Part shown: positions 1 to 8,983 of the stretch, one piece after another
Layout of the letters: each line of letters opens with the position of its first letter
How positions within the stretch are numbered: position 1 is the first letter of the stretch
Source: Brevibacillus thermoruber 423
GTDB lineage: Bacteria; Bacillota; Bacilli; Brevibacillales; Brevibacillaceae
NCBI RefSeq assembly: GCF_000454065.1
Contig: NZ_KE695653.1
Span: 118,067-182,066 of the forward strand
Direction of reading: 5' to 3'
DNA: 64,000 nt
Position numbers and translations under genes: made by a program
Notes under the pieces: model-generated
Seen by the model: only the letters and a program-made list of their open reading frames with translations
Database searches by the model: none
What the model was told of the DNA's origin: nothing

Positions 1-1
1 C

Positions 2-526
2 AAGAACTTTTGGCCGCGAGTTCGGGAATTCAAGGGAGTAGACGATCTGAATCGTCAAGCTCGTGAGTGGCTAAATCAAGTGGCCAACGTGAGGATTCAT
101 GGAACCACGCACGTCAGGCCGGTTGACCGCTGGCATGAGGAAAAGCTGAAACCCATGAACCCAACGCCGTTTGCGGTCGTCGACCGTCATGCTCGGAAGG
201 TATCAGCCGACTGCCTGGTATCGTTTGAGGCCAACCGTTACTCCGTTCCCTTCCGTTTTATGGGGCAAATCGTGCATGTCCAGGACGACAAGAACGGACG
301 CATCCGGATTTACAGTGGAGACACACTCATCGCTGAACATCCCAAGGCCGTCCAAAAAGGGCAGCTGGTCATCAACAAAAAGCACTTCGAAGGACTGCGC
401 CCAACCGGTCAACATCGAGTTCCTGCCCCAATGCCCAAACTTGTTGACCGACCAGCCCCTGAAGTGCTGGAACGAAACTTATCCGTGTATGAACAATTCC
501 TCGACGAGGCGGTGAGGCTCCAATGA
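2..526 (+). CDS. istA: IS21-family transposase IstA, C-terminal part (5' end outside window)
   Basis: The frame is open from the first bases of the window and ends at TGA 524-526, so this is only the 3' part of the gene. The visible part has the C-terminal beta-rich region of IstA transposases (around VDRHARKVSADCLVSFEANRYSV broken by short loops). The DDE catalytic core would lie upstream and cannot be seen. IstA is the DNA strand-transfer enzyme of IS21 elements and works with the ATPase IstB. The stop overlaps the istB start as ATGA, the usual translational coupling in this family. Whether the whole element is intact cannot be judged. Confidence 0.88.
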   Translation, partial: KNFWPRVREFKGVDDLNRQAREWLNQVANVRIHGTTHVRPVDRWHEEKLKPMNPTPFAVVDRHARKVSADCLVSFEANRYSVPFRFMGQIVHVQDDKNGRIRIYSGDTLIAEHPKAVQKGQLVINKKHFEGLRPTGQHRVPAPMPKLVDRPAPEVLERNLSVYEQFLDEAVRLQ

Positions 527-1308
527 TTGGGCTGCAAGAACGTCTTGAGGATGCCTTCCACCAATTCGGATGGACTCGCATTCCCGAGGTGCTTCACCAC
601 CACGCCGAAGAAGCTTCCAAACACAATATATCGTATCTGGAATTTCTGGACAAGCTGCTGCAGGAGGAGTTGGCGGCAAAATGGGATCGGTATATCCGGA
701 CCCGGACACGTCTAGCCAACTTGCCCTTTCACAAGACCCTGGATCAATTCGACTTTCGTTTCCAACCATCCATCGATGAACGGCGAATCCGGGATCTGGC
801 GACCCTTCGGTTTATCGAGCACCAGGAGAATCTCATTTTCCTCGGCCCGCCCGGTGTGGGGAAAACACATTTGGCCGTTGCACTGGCTTTGGAGGCGATT
901 AAGCAGCGGTATACGGTGTATTTTACAACCGCCCATGATCTCGTGCAAACGCTTCAGCAGGCCGATCAGAACCATACGATCAAACAAAAAATTCGCATGT
1001 ACACCAAGCCGCGTCTGTTGATCATCGATGAGATCGGCTATCGCAAGATGGACGAACCGGCAGCCCATTTCTTCTTCCAAATCATCTCCGAACGATACGA
1101 GACCGGCTCTATCATCCTGACTTCCAACAAGTCGTATGGTTCATGGGGAGAAATCTTTGGAGACTCTATACTGGCCACAGCCATCCTGGATCGTTTGCTG
1201 CATCATTCCACCACAATCAATATCAAGGGGGAAAGTTACCGCATCAAAGAAAAGAAAAAGGCGGGTTTCTTCCGACCAGAAGGGCATGAAGAACACCCAA
1301 AGGAGTAG
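523..1308 (+). CDS. istB: IS21-family helper ATPase IstB
   Basis: A 261-residue AAA+ ATPase related to DnaC, full length for IstB. Walker A GPPGVGKT is at residues 108-115 and Walker [10 protein letters not shown] near 165-173, followed by a sensor-like LTSNKSY segment. In this family IstB loads on target DNA and stimulates the IstA transposase. The start overlaps the istA stop. No frameshift or internal stop is visible, so this half of the element could be functional. Confidence 0.95.
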   Translation: MIGLQERLEDAFHQFGWTRIPEVLHHHAEEASKHNISYLEFLDKLLQEELAAKWDRYIRTRTRLANLPFHKTLDQFDFRFQPSIDERRIRDLATLRFIEHQENLIFLGPPGVGKTHLAVALALEAIKQRYTVYFTTAHDLVQTLQQADQNHTIKQKIRMYTKPRLLIIDEIGYRKMDEPAAHFFFQIISERYETGSIILTSNKSYGSWGEIFGDSILATAILDRLLHHSTTINIKGESYRIKEKKKAGFFRPEGHEEHPKE

Positions 1309-1401
1309 TCCTTGTTTCCGCCCCCTAAGGGGCGTATAAAATAACTCTTACTGGGGAATTTTCGATTGATTTTTTTGAGGAGCTTTCTTTTGATCTTGAC
1401 A

Positions 1402-1749
1402 ATCATTCCGCTGCATCCGGAACTGGCGCCGATCCTTCAAGATTACCTGGAGAACGTGCGGCCAAAGGTCAGCTCCCCCTATTTCTTCGTCACCAAGAAG
1501 ATGGGGACAAAAATGACTCCCGGCTATATTCGCCTGACGATTCATAAGATCGCCGCAGAAGCCGGGATTACCAAGAACGTGACGCCGCACGTCCTTCGCC
1601 ATTCCTTTGCAACTTCACTTTACAAAGATCACGGCGTGGACTTGTTGCGGATCGGGAAGCTGCTCGGCCATGCTTCGCCGCGGGCAACCTCGATCTACAC
1701 CCACACCACCCCGGAACATCTGCGGGAAGCATTGGAGAAATTATCGTAG
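1402..1749 (+). pseudogene. Tyrosine recombinase (phage-integrase family) 3' remnant
   Basis: About 115 codons encode the C-terminal catalytic half of a XerC/D-like tyrosine recombinase. The HVLRHSFA box (H-x-x-R), the LGHAS motif and the nucleophile region TSIYTH are present in the right order. The N-terminal SAM-like domain and the first catalytic Arg are missing. The recognisable homology (IIPLHPELAPILQDYLE) begins where the IS21 element appears to end, so the insertion very likely split the gene. The 5' part would be expected on the far side of the element, outside the window. A start such as ATG 1366 would give a chimeric frame through the IS end; I think this is not functional. Confidence 0.75.
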
Positions 1750-1767
1750 GATGAGGAGGGAACAGCT

Positions 1768-2445
1768 ATGGAGACCAATGAACGCGTGGAAGTGATTATC
1801 GAATTGTTTCGAGAAGGTCATTCAGCGGAAGAGATCGCCGATTTGCTCGGATACAAAGGAAAAGGTGGCGTCAGCGGCTACATGCGCCGGCATGGCTACC
1901 GCTGGGATTGGACGATCAAAAACTACGTCCCCGATCCTTTGGCGAAGCGCGAACCATTTGAGAATGTAGCCGAAACCGCCTTACTTTTTGACCCATCTAC
2001 AAGCAATTTGCAAGAAAGTGTAATAGATAGCCAGACTTTGCCAGCAAGCAATGATTTACAGGCCAGCAAGGAACAGCAATTTGAAGATGGCAATGTCTTC
2101 TCAGAAACAAGCAAACCTTTGCAAGGAAGTGACGAAAGCAACGTCGTCACGTTTCCGGATCAAACTGGTCAAAGTTCCGCTACAACAGGCTCCACCTTAC
2201 CACCAGAACTAGTGCAAGGATTGCAGGAGATCCTGCGAAACAAGGACAAGCTTCTGAACATGGTCACGGATCGACCGCAGCCGCTACATATGAAACGGTA
2301 CAGAGGGCCGGCTGTGACCAAAACCGTGCAGATTCAGGCGCAGTTGTCGGAACGATTGACGGGATTCGTGAACAGTACCGGCTACACGGTGAAGGATGTG
2401 GTAAACAAGGCCGTAGAGGAGTTTTTGGAAAGGTATGGGGGGTAA
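1768..2445 (+). CDS. Putative DNA-binding protein (HTH-like N-terminus, RHH-like C-terminus)
   Basis: A 225-residue protein that I do not recognise as a named family. Residues 1-50 resemble a small helix-turn-helix with an aromatic/basic end (GHSAEEIADLLGY, then MRRHGYRWDW). Residues 55-165 are a polar Ser/Gln/Glu-rich linker, probably disordered. Residues 180-225 have a beta-strand followed by two helices (TKTVQIQAQLSERL...VKDVVNKAVEEFLERYG), as in ribbon-helix-helix proteins. The gene starts 18 bases after the recombinase remnant, with GAGGAGGGA before the ATG, so the two were probably co-transcribed. It could be an accessory or regulator of the recombinase module. The domain calls are by eye only. 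Confidence 0.55.
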   Translation: METNERVEVIIELFREGHSAEEIADLLGYKGKGGVSGYMRRHGYRWDWTIKNYVPDPLAKREPFENVAETALLFDPSTSNLQESVIDSQTLPASNDLQASKEQQFEDGNVFSETSKPLQGSDESNVVTFPDQTGQSSATTGSTLPPELVQGLQEILRNKDKLLNMVTDRPQPLHMKRYRGPAVTKTVQIQAQLSERLTGFVNSTGYTVKDVVNKAVEEFLERYGG

Positions 2446-2446
2446 G

Positions 2447-2473
2447 AGTCCGAGAGGGCTCTTTTGTTTAAGG
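2447..2473 (+). terminator. Rho-independent terminator after the recombinase-associated gene
   Basis: AGAGTCC and GGGCTCT form a short stem (one G-T pair) followed by TTTTGTTT, directly after the stop at 2445. Confidence 0.6.
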
Positions 2474-2477
2474 ATAA

Positions 2478-2510
2478 AGAAAGAGCCTACTGCCAGATGG
2501 CAGTAGACTC
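2478..2510 (-). terminator. Terminator of the S-layer (owp) transcript
   Basis: A perfect 9-bp stem, CTACTGCCA/TGGCAGTAG with a 2-base loop (2487-2506), is followed on the minus strand by GCTCTTTCTTT. It lies 44 bases past the owp stop and faces the plus-strand terminator at 2447, separating convergent genes. Confidence 0.8.
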
Positions 2511-2553
2511 ATTCGACAATTTTCGAGTGGTGAAAGACACCAAACCCTTAAAA

Positions 2554-5502
2554 TTAGTTTACGGCAACTCCGGTTACAGATGTTACAGTGTTTTGAACAT
2601 TACCGTTTGCGTCCTCTGCAACAAAGTATACATCGTAGCTACCAGCTGTAATACCGCTTTCTGTTGCAGTTGCTTGAGTTCCTGCAGTAACACTGAGTTG
2701 TCCCGATGCTACGGCAGTAGCACCACCAGAAGCTGTACCTGCTACAACTTCAGCAGCGGTCGGAGCAGCATCCCCTGCTGGAACAACAACATAGTATACT
2801 GTTCCGTTTTCATCCAAATCAGCAGTTACATCGAGGTCACCTGTAGATGCACCTGTTACAGCTGTAGGTTCACCGCTAGCGAACACAGCTGCTTTTGCTT
2901 CCTTCACAGTAATTGTGAATGTTGCAGTGTCACTTGCAGTACCCTTAGTGATGGTCGCAGTCAATACTACAGTGTCATCAGTGTCGTCAGCAGCGCTGCG
3001 AGTGATTGCTACTGTACCACCGGTGACAGTTGCTACGTTTGCTGCGTCTGTTGTATCTGCCCAAGTAATGGTGGAACCATTGGTACCGGTCGTTGTAAGG
3101 TTGATAGTTGCATCAGTACCATTGTAGTTTACAGCAAGAGCAGCTTTGTCAGCTGCAACCGCAGCGGCATCACTAGCAATAGCATCAGTATCCAGTTCTT
3201 TTTCCGTAGCTGTCACGATGGTGCCTTCAGTCAGATCGTTACCAGCAAGGTCTTCTGCATCCATAGATCCATCAGTTTGCTCAGAAGCAGGCAGAACTTT
3301 TACTTGAGCTCCTTGAGAGATCACTGTGGTCGGGATGTTGAAGGTTACAACGTCGCCGTTGAGAGCAATGTTGGAAACAGCAACTTCGTTGCCATTTACA
3401 GTTACCTTCAGATCGTCAGCTGCAGGTGCAGTTCCCAGATCTTCACTGAAGGTCAATTTTACTTTGTTAGAAGTGGTAGCGGAATTGCTGGTTACAAGGA
3501 ATTTAGCACTTTCAAGAACAGGTTTCACATTGTCAGTGATGTTGATTTGAGTTGTGTACTCAGTTTCTGGGCTTGCAGATGCAAGAACCGGTACATTGTT
3601 TTCGTTCTTAACATTTTTGCTGATCTTCAGCTGTGCTACCGTGTTTTGGCTGTAGAGGTTGCTCGGCAGAGTGATACGTACAGTTTGCTTGTTGTTATAG
3701 AAGCCAATGGTAGTACCAGCTGGGAACGCTTGACCGTCCAGAGTGTAGTTAGCCAGGTTAGTTGCGCTATCGGTCATGTCAACGCCGCCACCAAACGTGA
3801 TTTGGATTACGTTAGCAGCAGGTTGAGATACGGATGGTGTTACAAGCGCAGTCGGATCAGCAACGGTAACTGTAGTAGATACCTCAGCGTTTGCGTTAGC
3901 ATCCACGTCAGTTACAGCACCAGCCAGGAACTTCACATTGTAAGTACCAGGCGTTACGCTACCGAGCGTGACGCGAACCAGTGTTGGATCACCGTTAGCA
4001 TCGTTTTGAACAGAAGCGGCAGTAACCGGAAGTTGCACGCCGTTCTTAGTAACAACGATCTTAGAATCCAAAGCACCGTCAGTAGAGTAGGAGGCATCCA
4101 AATCCTCGTTAAAGCGTACGTACAGATAGTTGTTAGCAGTGTCGGCAGTGTTCAGGTTCGCGTTAACAACTGTCGGAGCAGTTGCGTCTTTAGACAGAGT
4201 TACCGTACCATTGAAGACCGCGCCAACCAGATTAGCATTATCCTTAAGATCGGATACTTTTACAGACAGGTTTACAGAAGTTTCACCTGTTCCGTATACC
4301 GGGTTAGATGCGTTAGCATCAGCAACTTTTACAATGTAAGTTGTGTTAGTAGTATCGGTGGTGTCCAGAGCGATGCCGTTACCACCGCCGAAAGTATTGT
4401 CAAGCGGAAGTACAAGGTTGCCCTTCTTAACTTCAATTGTCGGTTCAGCAGCAAGTGGTTCGCTTACTTTAACTTTGAATGTGTAAGCAGATTCCGCTGT
4501 GATGCTTTGTACGGAAGGTGCAGTCGTATCAGCTGCAGCAGTATAGGTTGTAGTTGCTACAGGCAGAGTGTTACCTTCAGCATCTTGGAAGTTGTACACA
4601 GTTACAGTATGGGTGCCAGCTGCTTGTTGAGCTGCGGTTGCGTTAAGCGTTACATAGTATACGCCACCACCATTTACATACGAAGCAGGAGCTACTGCAG
4701 TACCGTTGTCAACTTTAATAGTACCACCAGTTACAGGTTCGCTGAAGTAAACACGGATGGTAGACCCACGGAGTTCGGACTTAACTACAGTCGGTGCAGT
4801 TACATCGTTGTATGCAGCCAGTTCACTAGTGAATTTCGGGAACTTGTTGTAGTCTTTGTCCATTACGCCATCCACAGTAACGCGGAAGGAGTCACCGTTA
4901 GAGAAGATCTGCTGTTGTACACCAGCGTTTACGTTGCTCAGAATTACCGTTTTCTTATCATCCAACAGAGTTGCGGTGAGACCAGCCGGGTTAAACGGTG
5001 CACCATTCAAAGTAATGCTGTAGTTGGACTCTGTTTCAGCAGATTCTTTGAATACTTCCTTGCCGAAAACTACTTTAATTTCATTAGCGTTAATAGCACT
5101 TACGCTCTCAACTTTCAGCTCACCAGGTTCCGGCGCCAGCAGGTCTTCATCCTCTTCAGGATTGTAGACACCAGTACCGTCTACGATGGCGTAAGGATTA
5201 TTTTCAAAGTGGTCCAGACGAGCCGGTTCCGTAACAGCGTTCAGCTCTTCTTCCGTTTGTGCGTTCAGAGCGCTCAGGAACGGTGCGGCTTTGCCATTCT
5301 CGTCAACAAAGGTAGTGCTGTCGAGATTGTCGATGATTTCATCCAGAGCCGTATCCAGGTGATTGAGGAAAGCATCGATGGAATAGTATTTATCTACATT
5401 GCCGCCAACGTAAAAACCAGCGTTCGGCTTAGCCATAGCGGAAGCGGCCATGCTAGCTACTACTGCTGTCGAGAGTACAGAAAGCACCAGCTTTTTATTC
5501 AC
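2554..5502 (-). CDS. owp: S-layer outer wall protein (OWP-like)
   Basis: A 982-residue secreted protein with a clear signal peptide (MNKKLVLSVLSTAVVASMA..., cleavage near ASAMA). The mature start (GFYVGGNVDKYYS) resembles Brevibacillus outer wall protein. The body has at least four Ig-like repeats beginning with TAPTVV-type motifs, then a Big-like domain around TITWADTTDAANVATV and a Thr/Ala-rich C-terminus. No SLH domain is visible, so attachment would depend on the MWP layer rather than on wall polymer. The start is GTG with GGAGGGG eleven bases upstream. It lies 200 bases downstream of mwp on the same strand, the order of the B. brevis cwp operon. Codon use is strongly biased, as in highly expressed genes. 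The family call is from memory of B. brevis 47 proteins. Confidence 0.88.
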   Translation of the reverse strand: MNKKLVLSVLSTAVVASMAASAMAKPNAGFYVGGNVDKYYSIDAFLNHLDTALDEIIDNLDSTTFVDENGKAAPFLSALNAQTEEELNAVTEPARLDHFENNPYAIVDGTGVYNPEEDEDLLAPEPGELKVESVSAINANEIKVVFGKEVFKESAETESNYSITLNGAPFNPAGLTATLLDDKKTVILSNVNAGVQQQIFSNGDSFRVTVDGVMDKDYNKFPKFTSELAAYNDVTAPTVVKSELRGSTIRVYFSEPVTGGTIKVDNGTAVAPASYVNGGGVYYVTLNATAAQQAAGTHTVTVYNFQDAEGNTLPVATTTYTAAADTTAPSVQSITAESAYTFKVKVSEPLAAEPTIEVKKGNLVLPLDNTFGGGNGIALDTTDTTNTTYIVKVADANASNPVYGTGETSVNLSVKVSDLKDNANLVGAVFNGTVTLSKDATAPTVVNANLNTADTANNYLYVRFNEDLDASYSTDGALDSKIVVTKNGVQLPVTAASVQNDANGDPTLVRVTLGSVTPGTYNVKFLAGAVTDVDANANAEVSTTVTVADPTALVTPSVSQPAANVIQITFGGGVDMTDSATNLANYTLDGQAFPAGTTIGFYNNKQTVRITLPSNLYSQNTVAQLKISKNVKNENNVPVLASASPETEYTTQINITDNVKPVLESAKFLVTSNSATTSNKVKLTFSEDLGTAPAADDLKVTVNGNEVAVSNIALNGDVVTFNIPTTVISQGAQVKVLPASEQTDGSMDAEDLAGNDLTEGTIVTATEKELDTDAIASDAAAVAADKAALAVNYNGTDATINLTTTGTNGSTITWADTTDAANVATVTGGTVAITRSAADDTDDTVVLTATITKGTASDTATFTITVKEAKAAVFASGEPTAVTGASTGDLDVTADLDENGTVYYVVVPAGDAAPTAAEVVAGTASGGATAVASGQLSVTAGTQATATESGITAGSYDVYFVAEDANGNVQNTVTSVTGVAVN

Positions 5503-5547
5503 GTACTACCCCTCCAGATTTTGATAGGAATTTTTGTCTTATATATT

Positions 5548-5589
5548 GAGAAACACTCTACGCTGGTAATCCTGTTGCGTGTGTTTCTC
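5548..5589 (-). other. Stem-loop in the owp leader
   Basis: GAGAAACAC (5548-5556) and GTGTTTCTC (5581-5589) form a perfect 9-bp stem with a 24-base loop, about 45 bases upstream of the owp start and without a U-run. It may affect stability or translation of the owp message. Confidence 0.5.
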
Positions 5590-5624
5590 CTTATCTGAGC
5601 ATCAATTTACGATCGACAAGCATT

Positions 5625-5660
5625 GCATGGGGAGCAGAGGGGAATCCCTCTGCCCCATGC
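5625..5660 (-). other. Long stem-loop between mwp and owp
   Basis: GCATGGG-GA-GCAGAGGG (5625-5641) pairs with CCCTCTGCCCCATGC (5646-5660) around a 4-base loop. This is a 15-bp GC-rich hairpin with one 2-base bulge, 40 bases after the mwp stop. No T-run follows on the minus strand, so it looks more like an mRNA-stabilising or partial-attenuation structure than a normal terminator. Confidence 0.6.
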
Positions 5661-5701
5661 CATTCCATGCCATCAACCGTAACTACGGAAGCGGATCCGA
5701 A

Positions 5702-8700
5702 TTAAATTTCAATGGTGTGAGGTCCTTCGGATTTACCGTCTTTGGATGCTTCGATGACTGCTTCAGTCTCACCAGCTTTGCCCAGGATGGTTACTTCGAA
5801 GTCACCATTGCTATTTGCTGTAGCTTGGCCGGAACGAGTGCCGATCGTCACCTTCACAGTTGCGCCTGCTGCGGCTTTACCGGTCACTTTGTACTCAGCC
5901 AGCATACCGCCGAGTTTCGGAGTTACAACCACGTCTACGGAATCTTCGTCAATCAGGTCGACGATCGGCGGTTTAGGAACAATATTACCGTTAGCGAACT
6001 GCTTGAAGAAGTTCGTGGTGTATTCTTCTACCTCGTCATCATCGTAGTCTCTCTTCGCGTCATCTACGGAAGAAACTTTGATGACGTAATCCCATACGTT
6101 ACCATCGTCGTCGGTTTCTACGAGGATTACGTAGTCGCCTTCGTCGATGCCGTCGCCTGCTTCCATATCATATGCGTTGATGAAAGCAGTTTTGGAGTTC
6201 AGGGTGAAGGTAGCTTTTTGGGTTTTACCATCTTGATCTTTGTACTCGAAGTAGAACTTGTTGCTGCCATCTTTCTTGTCAACGCGAGCAACCGTCAGAG
6301 CATGCAGAGATGCTTCTTCCAGCTCATCCTCAGTTGCCGGTGCGTATTTGCCGTCGCCGAAGAAGTCTGCGACATCGATGTCTTGAGCACCGTCAACTAC
6401 TTCGACAACATCCTTGACGATGACTTCTTCACTGGAGTTCAGGCTGAACGCGATGAAGTCGCCGCGGTCGATGTTGCGATCCAGCAGATCTTCGAGATCG
6501 TCGTCCAGTTTGAAGGTTTTGGTCGTTACCTGACCGCTTTCGCCGTCTTTGGTAATAACCTCGATTTCGTCGTTGTCGCTGCGGCCGCCCAGTTGGGTAA
6601 CCAGACCGTAGAGCGTTTTGCTGCCCAGGCCTTTACCTTCGACAACGAAGATTGCGTCTACTTCTTCTTCGTCTTCATTTACGGCATAGTATACATCCAG
6701 GTCGTTTTTGTCAGCGATGTCGGCAAACTTCGCTACGCCCGGATTTTGCAGCTCGTAACGTTTGCCTGTGATTTCGCCGGTCATGTCGAAGATGGCCGTG
6801 TCGGCAGTTACGGTGTAGAGACCGTCGCTATCCTTGATGGTTTCATCATCTTCGTCAGCAGCGTCATTCCAAGCTTTATCTTGCAGATGTTTCAGCTTGG
6901 TCGGGAGAACTTTAACCTTCTCTGCATCGCCTTTGGAATCCAGGGTTACTTCCAGCAGCAGGATGTCTTCTTTATCCGGGATGAAGTCATTTTCGATGTC
7001 ATCCGGATTGCTTTCGTACGATTTGCCGTCTGCACGGTAAACGTCTTCCGGATCTACCGCGATATCCAGCTCTTTGCCTTTTTCGTTGATGATGCCGAAT
7101 TCGTATTTGCCTTTATTGTACTCGGCTTTGCGAGTCAGGATAGCTTTGAAGCGGCGATCGTCCACGCTGTCCTTGGTTTCGATGTGGCGGATACGGCCGG
7201 ATGCATCCAGGTACAGTTTTACTTCTTCGCCTTTCAGGTCGCGAACCAGATCCCAGTTGCTGGAGTTCAGCTCTTTCACATCTTTGTTCGCGTTGTCGGA
7301 GTAAGTGGAGCCCGGACGGAAACGATAGGACTTGCCGTCGATTTCCAGACGGTTGTCGCCGTCGTTGCGAACGATTACGCGTTCCACTTTACCTTCAACT
7401 TGCGTGCTGTTAGCGAATACCAGCAGCTTCTTCTTGTTGCCGCTTGCGTAGTAAACGCTGTACACGTCCATTTCTTTCAGGTCGGCCAGTTTCGCCGGTT
7501 TGTTGTCGCGGAATACCAGGAAGTCTACGCCCTCTTCCAGGTCTTTCAGCGCGGTGAAGTTGCCGCCATCCAGGTTCTCGATACGCTTCTTCTCGGCGTC
7601 GATTTTCTTGATGACTTCGGAACCGTATTTGTAACCTTCTTTGGTTTGGTTCAGCGTTTGGTCGTCGATTACGTGGATGTAGCTGATTTTGTTGTCTTTA
7701 TCCAGAACGACTTTGGCGGAGAAGGTGTAACCATCGTTCGCCTTGATGATTTCCTTGATACCTTTTACGTTGCTGTCATACGGCTGGAAGTTGAAGGTAA
7801 CTTTGGTATCTTCGGTGAAACGATAGGTTTTGCCGCTGCCGTCCAGTTCGATTTCCAGATCGCTCAGATCGGAGGATTTGCTGATGTCATCCACATTGAA
7901 CTTGGACTTGTCGTTCAGGTAGAAGGTACCCAGACGGTCCATAACCACTTCTTCGTCCTCGGAACCTTCCATCCACACAACGGTGTTTTCTTTGTCGTCC
8001 TTGATCCACACTTGTACGTGTTGACCAGCGTACTCGTTCGGGTTGATGCCGTCAGCCACTTTGAACGTGGTGCCTTTGGTGCCCATGCCGGCGTCTTTGC
8101 CGCTCAGGGTGATTTCGTTGGCTTTCATCGAACCCAGACCGATTACCGGTACGTTGGATACGATCGGCAGTTCGCCTTTGCTGTCGCGAGCCCACTCCAT
8201 GTCGTATACGTCAACGTCCAGGTACTTGGTCAGCAGCGTGTCGTCTTTCACTTCAAAGCGGATGTCGGTACCGAACTCAACTTGCTCCATCAGTTTCACG
8301 CGGAGCGCGTTGTCCATCATTTTGAAGATGTCGCCGCGAGTAGCCGCATTGTTCGGAGCGGAGATGTTTTTCGCAATGTTCAGCTTGGCAGCTTCTGCGA
8401 TCATGTTGTTCGGCCATACGCCTTTAACAGCCGGCTCGTAACCCAGAACGCGAACGATCATGGTTACGGCTTCCGCGTAAGTAACGTTGTTAGCAGGACG
8501 GAAGGTCTTGTCCGGGTAACCTTTTACGATTTCTTGACCGGATGCTACGTTAACGAAGCCCGCAAACCAGTCGCTCGGTTTCACGTCGGTGAAGTTAGAC
8601 TGGAATTGAGCCAGTTTTGCACCTTCCGTCATGTTTTTCAGACGAACCATCAGGGTAGCGAACTCAGCGCGGTTGATGGTACGGTCTACACCGAAGTCAC

Positions 8701-8872
8701 CGTTGCCATAACCAGCAACCAGGTTCAGTGCTGCCAGGCGTCCTACTACTTTCTGAAGATCCGCATCCATTTTAGGAGCTTCGGTGTTGTTTGTCTCCTC
8801 GGCAGCGAATGCCATCGGTGCTACAGTAAGTGCGAGTGCACTTGCCAGTACGCTGTTAACAACCTTTTTCAT
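5702..8872 (-). CDS. mwp: S-layer middle wall protein with three SLH domains (MWP-like)
   Basis: A 1056-residue secreted surface protein. The signal peptide (MKKVVNSVLASALALTVAP..., cleavage after MAFA) matches, as I recall it, that of the B. brevis middle wall protein. Three SLH domains fill roughly residues 25-215 (for example VAGYGNGDFGVDRTINRAEF and VKGYPDKTFRPANNVTYAEA) and should bind secondary cell-wall polymer. The remaining 840 residues are acidic and rich in Asp/Glu/Lys with beta-strand character, ending in an Ig-like domain. I use ATG 8872, preceded by GGAGGAGAA. A second in-frame start, TTG 8965, has an even stronger AAAGGAGGT site and would add 31 residues. The gene heads an operon with owp and has a long multi-promoter upstream region. 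Confidence 0.95.
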   Translation of the reverse strand: MKKVVNSVLASALALTVAPMAFAAEETNNTEAPKMDADLQKVVGRLAALNLVAGYGNGDFGVDRTINRAEFATLMVRLKNMTEGAKLAQFQSNFTDVKPSDWFAGFVNVASGQEIVKGYPDKTFRPANNVTYAEAVTMIVRVLGYEPAVKGVWPNNMIAEAAKLNIAKNISAPNNAATRGDIFKMMDNALRVKLMEQVEFGTDIRFEVKDDTLLTKYLDVDVYDMEWARDSKGELPIVSNVPVIGLGSMKANEITLSGKDAGMGTKGTTFKVADGINPNEYAGQHVQVWIKDDKENTVVWMEGSEDEEVVMDRLGTFYLNDKSKFNVDDISKSSDLSDLEIELDGSGKTYRFTEDTKVTFNFQPYDSNVKGIKEIIKANDGYTFSAKVVLDKDNKISYIHVIDDQTLNQTKEGYKYGSEVIKKIDAEKKRIENLDGGNFTALKDLEEGVDFLVFRDNKPAKLADLKEMDVYSVYYASGNKKKLLVFANSTQVEGKVERVIVRNDGDNRLEIDGKSYRFRPGSTYSDNANKDVKELNSSNWDLVRDLKGEEVKLYLDASGRIRHIETKDSVDDRRFKAILTRKAEYNKGKYEFGIINEKGKELDIAVDPEDVYRADGKSYESNPDDIENDFIPDKEDILLLEVTLDSKGDAEKVKVLPTKLKHLQDKAWNDAADEDDETIKDSDGLYTVTADTAIFDMTGEITGKRYELQNPGVAKFADIADKNDLDVYYAVNEDEEEVDAIFVVEGKGLGSKTLYGLVTQLGGRSDNDEIEVITKDGESGQVTTKTFKLDDDLEDLLDRNIDRGDFIAFSLNSSEEVIVKDVVEVVDGAQDIDVADFFGDGKYAPATEDELEEASLHALTVARVDKKDGSNKFYFEYKDQDGKTQKATFTLNSKTAFINAYDMEAGDGIDEGDYVILVETDDDGNVWDYVIKVSSVDDAKRDYDDDEVEEYTTNFFKQFANGNIVPKPPIVDLIDEDSVDVVVTPKLGGMLAEYKVTGKAAAGATVKVTIGTRSGQATANSNGDFEVTILGKAGETEAVIEASKDGKSEGPHTIEI

Positions 8873-8883
8873 AACCTTGGGTT

Positions 8884-8983
8884 CTCCTCCTCTGGAATAA
8901 ACAAATTGTTCTTGGGGAATATTTGTTTTCGATCTATCTTTCTTTTTAAAGCCCGAATCCTGCAAGCGCGTGTCACCTCCTTT
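8884..8983 (-). promoter_or_regulatory. Tandem ribosome-binding sites and dual start codons of mwp
   Basis: Reading the minus strand, AAAGGAGGT (8975-8983) lies nine bases before TTG 8965. Ninety-three bases further on, GGAGGAGA (8884-8892) precedes ATG 8872. Both starts are in frame, so two precursors differing by 31 N-terminal residues are possible. This tandem arrangement has been described for the B. brevis cwp operon, and its exact retention here suggests it is functional. Confidence 0.8.

Larger units (their letters stand above)
1..1401 (+). mobile_element. IS21-family insertion sequence, right part
   Basis: The 3' end of istA and all of istB, joined by an ATGA overlap, identify an IS21-family element that enters the window from the left. 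The right end is not certain. I place it near 1401 because the sequence ending in TTGACA there is followed directly by coding sequence of a tyrosine recombinase that has lost its N-terminal part. About 90 non-coding bases after istB (1309-1401) would hold the terminal repeat region. The left end and the target duplication are outside the window. Confidence 0.8.

Noticed and set aside
1366-1749. Intact recombinase starting at ATG 1366
   Set aside because: The first dozen codons run through what looks like the IS end, and the N-terminal domain and first catalytic Arg are absent.
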